Source: Closterium sp. Naga37s-1
Lineage: Eukaryota; Streptophyta; Zygnematophyceae; Desmidiales; Closteriaceae
NCBI GenBank assembly: GCA_947471745.1
Contig: CANJKZ010000172.1
Span: forward strand, 506,001 to 570,000
Direction of reading: 5' to 3'
DNA: 64,000 nt
In this document: positions 62,534 through 64,000 of the stretch, one piece after another
Position numbering within the stretch: position 1 is the first letter of the stretch
Layout: each line of letters starts with the position of its first letter
Notes under the pieces: model-generated
What the model was told of the DNA's origin: nothing
Seen by the model: only the letters and a program-made list of their open reading frames with translations
The model's database searches: none
Translations under genes and position numbers: made by a program

Positions 62534-64000
62534 ACAACCCTCAACCCCAACCCCAACCCCACCCGCCCTTGTCCAAAGTGGTTCGAGTCCGGCCGAATCG
62601 AAACACACGCCCCACCTACCCACCCACCCATCCACCCACTAGCACCCCCAGCAGCAGCACCTGCTTGGGTGAGGCGAGGAGGGGGAGGCGGAGGCCGCGG
62701 TGGAAGGAGGGCAGGAGGGGCGCGAGGTTGTAGAGCTGGGGGAGGGCCCAAAGCTAGATCTGTGCCGATGGCTATTAACGGTTCACTTGACGCGTCATTC
62801 AAGCGACCACCCACCCCCCTCTACCCCCCACCACCACCCGCCCTCGTCCACAGTGCTTCGAGTCGACCTGGATTGAAACACACGACGCCTATGCATGCCC
62901 CAACCCAACCAGCAGCAGCGTTACCTGCTTGGGTGAGGCAAGGAGGGGGAGGCGGAGGCCGCGGTGGAAGGAGGGCAGGAGGGGCGCGAGGTTGTAGAGC
63001 TGAGGCATGGCCTCCGTGAGCATGTGGAAGAAAGCGAGACCTGCCACGTGCGCCCAGTTGATGGCCCGGCCTAGCTTGCGCACTCTAGCTGACGGGGGGA
63101 AGGAGAACTGGAGGGGAGGGAAGGAGGGGAAGAGGGATGGGGAGGGGGGGAGGGGAGGAGGACAGGAGGGGAGGAGGGAAAAAGGAGAGGAGGGAAAGAG
63201 GGGAGAAAGTTAAGAAGGGAGGAGGGCAGGAGGGGCGCGAGGTTGTAGACCTGCCACGTGCACCCAGTTGATTGCTCGACCTAGCTTGCGCACCCGCGCG
63301 GATGGGGGGAAGGAGAACTGGGGGGGAGGGGGTGAAGGATGAGAAGAGGGGGAGAGGGAAGGGGGAAAGTTGAGGAAGGCAGTGTGGAGAAGAGAGGGGG
63401 CGAGGTGGGGAAAAAGGGGGAGGAGCGGGGAGGAAAAGACGGGCCGCATTCAGAAACAAGATTTCGACAGCAATGCATGGTGGTGGCGGCAGCGAAACAA
63501 AAGAAATGGTATGAGGACGTGTATTTTGAGGCGCCTCAAAATACACTTCACTGCGAGCTAGCGCTAGCCTGCAGCAGCACCAAACCACGTGACTCACCTC
63601 CTGCTGCTACCTCGTGCCTCTCACCTTCTGGTACGCCCCACAGCCGTTGCGCACGAAGCGGTGCGTGCGGTTGAAGACAAACCCGAGGTTGGACACAAAC
63701 ACGTGGTGCACTCGGAACGCCTGCAGTGGTGGTGGGGAAATTTCAGGGCTGAAAGGGTGTTTCTTTTGTTAAGGGCTTGAACATTAGTGCTTTGGGCACA
63801 GAAAAACCCACATGGGAACCCACCTGGAAGCCCACCTGAAAGGCCACCTGAAAGGCCACCTGAAACCCACCTGGAAGGCCACCGCGTCCCTCGCGTCCAG
63901 GTCTTCCGCGTGCGCGCACGTCGCGTTCCGCCAGCCCCCCTGCACGCGCGGGCAGTTGACGGGCGCGCGCATGTTCATCCGCCGATCCGCGGAGAGCTCG
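60829..64000 (-). CDS. Glycosyltransferase family 61 (GT61), 5' end beyond the window
   Basis: Exons on the - strand: 64000..63871 (partial), 63720..63625, 63107..62925, 62396..62292, 61881..61599 and 61103..60829 (stop); 356 residues in the window, all joints in phase. Features: VNCPRVQGGWRNATCAHAED; FVSNLGFVFNRTHRFVRNG; RAINWAHVAGLAFFHMLTEA (a conserved His/Phe segment before the core); DLIMPPDGHLVFVRTLVEYC; WVVLLVRRPGKERV; and the family hallmark VVAVHGAGLSHTIFMPS followed by VLEIRP. Such enzymes are type II Golgi/ER proteins adding xylose, arabinose or GlcNAc to glycans or cell-wall polymers; the acceptor cannot be told from this. Any signal anchor would be in the missing 5' exons. Exon 3's acceptor was chosen at 63107 because it is the only nearby AG giving the right phase (FSFPPSARVRKLG). 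Confidence 0.8.
61150..61430 (-). repeat. Three copies of GT61 last-exon start in its upstream intron
   Basis: The start of the last exon (CCCGAGCGCTGTTCCGGAGG to the HGAG codons) recurs at 61,214-61,150 almost unchanged, at about 61,320-61,263 with changes, and at 61,425-61,391 as a short remnant. The functional one is the last in reading direction (61103). Confidence 0.92.
61555..61605 (-). repeat. Donor-spanning microrepeats at GT61 exon 61881..61599
   Basis: GGTGGGCGTGGGTTGCAA repeats about three times in tandem, starting at the donor itself. Each repeat brings another GT. Confidence 0.8.
62049..62215 (-). repeat. Copies of GT61 exon edges in intron 62291..61882
   Basis: 62,210-62,141 repeats the end of the upstream exon with its donor (GGGCACCTCGTG..GTGCGCACACTCGTGGAG then GTGAGAG). 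62,070-62,049 is a small copy of the next exon's acceptor region (TTCTCGGCAGTACCG). Confidence 0.85.
62502..62745 (-). repeat. C run and copy of GT61 exon end in intron 62924..62397
   Basis: 62,745-62,660 repeats the end of exon 63107..62925 (CTCTACAACCTCGCGCCCCT onward to CCCAAGCAG and GT). A run of about 32 C is at 62,502-62,533. Confidence 0.88.
63229..63330 (-). repeat. Copy of GT61 exon start in intron 63624..63108
   Basis: From the acceptor at about 63,318 it reads TTCTCCTTCCCCCCATCCGC, then GTGCGCAAGCTAGG as in the real exon, but an internal deletion joins GCAGGT to CTACAACCTCGCGCC. Confidence 0.88.
63521..63544. repeat. Perfect 24-bp palindrome in GT61 intron
   Basis: GTATTTTGAGGC and its exact reverse complement GCCTCAAAATAC, with no spacer. 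The same core is in CK2 intron 8 and a variant in CK2 intron 2. Confidence 0.9.
63815..63885 (-). repeat. Donor-spanning microrepeats at first visible GT61 exon
   Basis: CAGGTGGGTTT/CAGGTGGCCTTT units of about 15 bp repeat some five times from the donor at 63870 onward, each with a possible GT donor. Confidence 0.85.

Noticed and set aside
1..64000. CRISPR array, rRNA operon or bacterial-type genes
   Set aside because: Repeats here are LTRs, minisatellites and exon-edge duplications; nothing matches spaced direct repeats or rRNA.

Overview
The window looks like nuclear DNA of a streptophyte, most likely a charophyte green alga; the Zygnematophyceae, for example Closterium, are my best guess (inference from gene content and the style of the retrotransposons, not a database match). 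Reasons: a NAC transcription factor and a plant-type GT61 glycosyltransferase, spliceosomal GT-AG introns, high GC with many homopolymeric G/C tracts, and proteins full of Gln, Ala, Gly, Asp and His runs. I see no bacterial operon, CRISPR array, rRNA or intact tRNA gene.

Layout. 1-4950 (-): a NAC-domain gene, cut by the left edge. It has three exons (4950..3786, 3218..2461, 2308..<1) whose phases all join; the 3' exon is a 2.3-kb open frame with no stop in the window. 6963-45735: a tower of transposable elements. Element E (-) carries a tandem mini-LTR array (8063-8671). Element F (+) is followed by element G (+), which begins inside F's 3' LTR. G is interrupted by the non-autonomous LTR element H (20760-22955) and by a DNA-transposon-like element I (24307-45560). 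I is interrupted by copia element A (-, 25112-44278), and A by copia elements B (31890-37654) and C (38285-44084). Target-site duplications support most of these insertions and give the relative order of events. 46201-48132 (-): a two-exon gene of unknown function. 51245-59263 (+): a nine-exon protein kinase CK2 alpha gene with a long Gln-rich N-terminal extension. 60829-64000 (-): the 3' six exons of a GT61 glycosyltransferase gene, cut by the right edge.

The most unusual feature is shared by the NAC, CK2-alpha and GT61 genes. Nearly every intron holds decayed tandem copies of the adjoining exon edge together with its splice site. Copies of an exon head lie upstream of the real acceptor and copies of an exon tail lie downstream of the real donor, exactly as expected from repeated tandem duplication across splice junctions. 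Other points worth checking are a mini-LTR element carrying a tRNA-like pol III promoter, a WG/GW-repeat (Argonaute-hook-like) segment read in frame with a copia integrase, and a short palindrome sitting at the edge of two of the exon copies.

The host genes (a transcription factor, a constitutive kinase and a secretory-pathway glycosyltransferase) show no functional link to each other. The retroelements are nearly all broken by stops, frameshifts or deletions.
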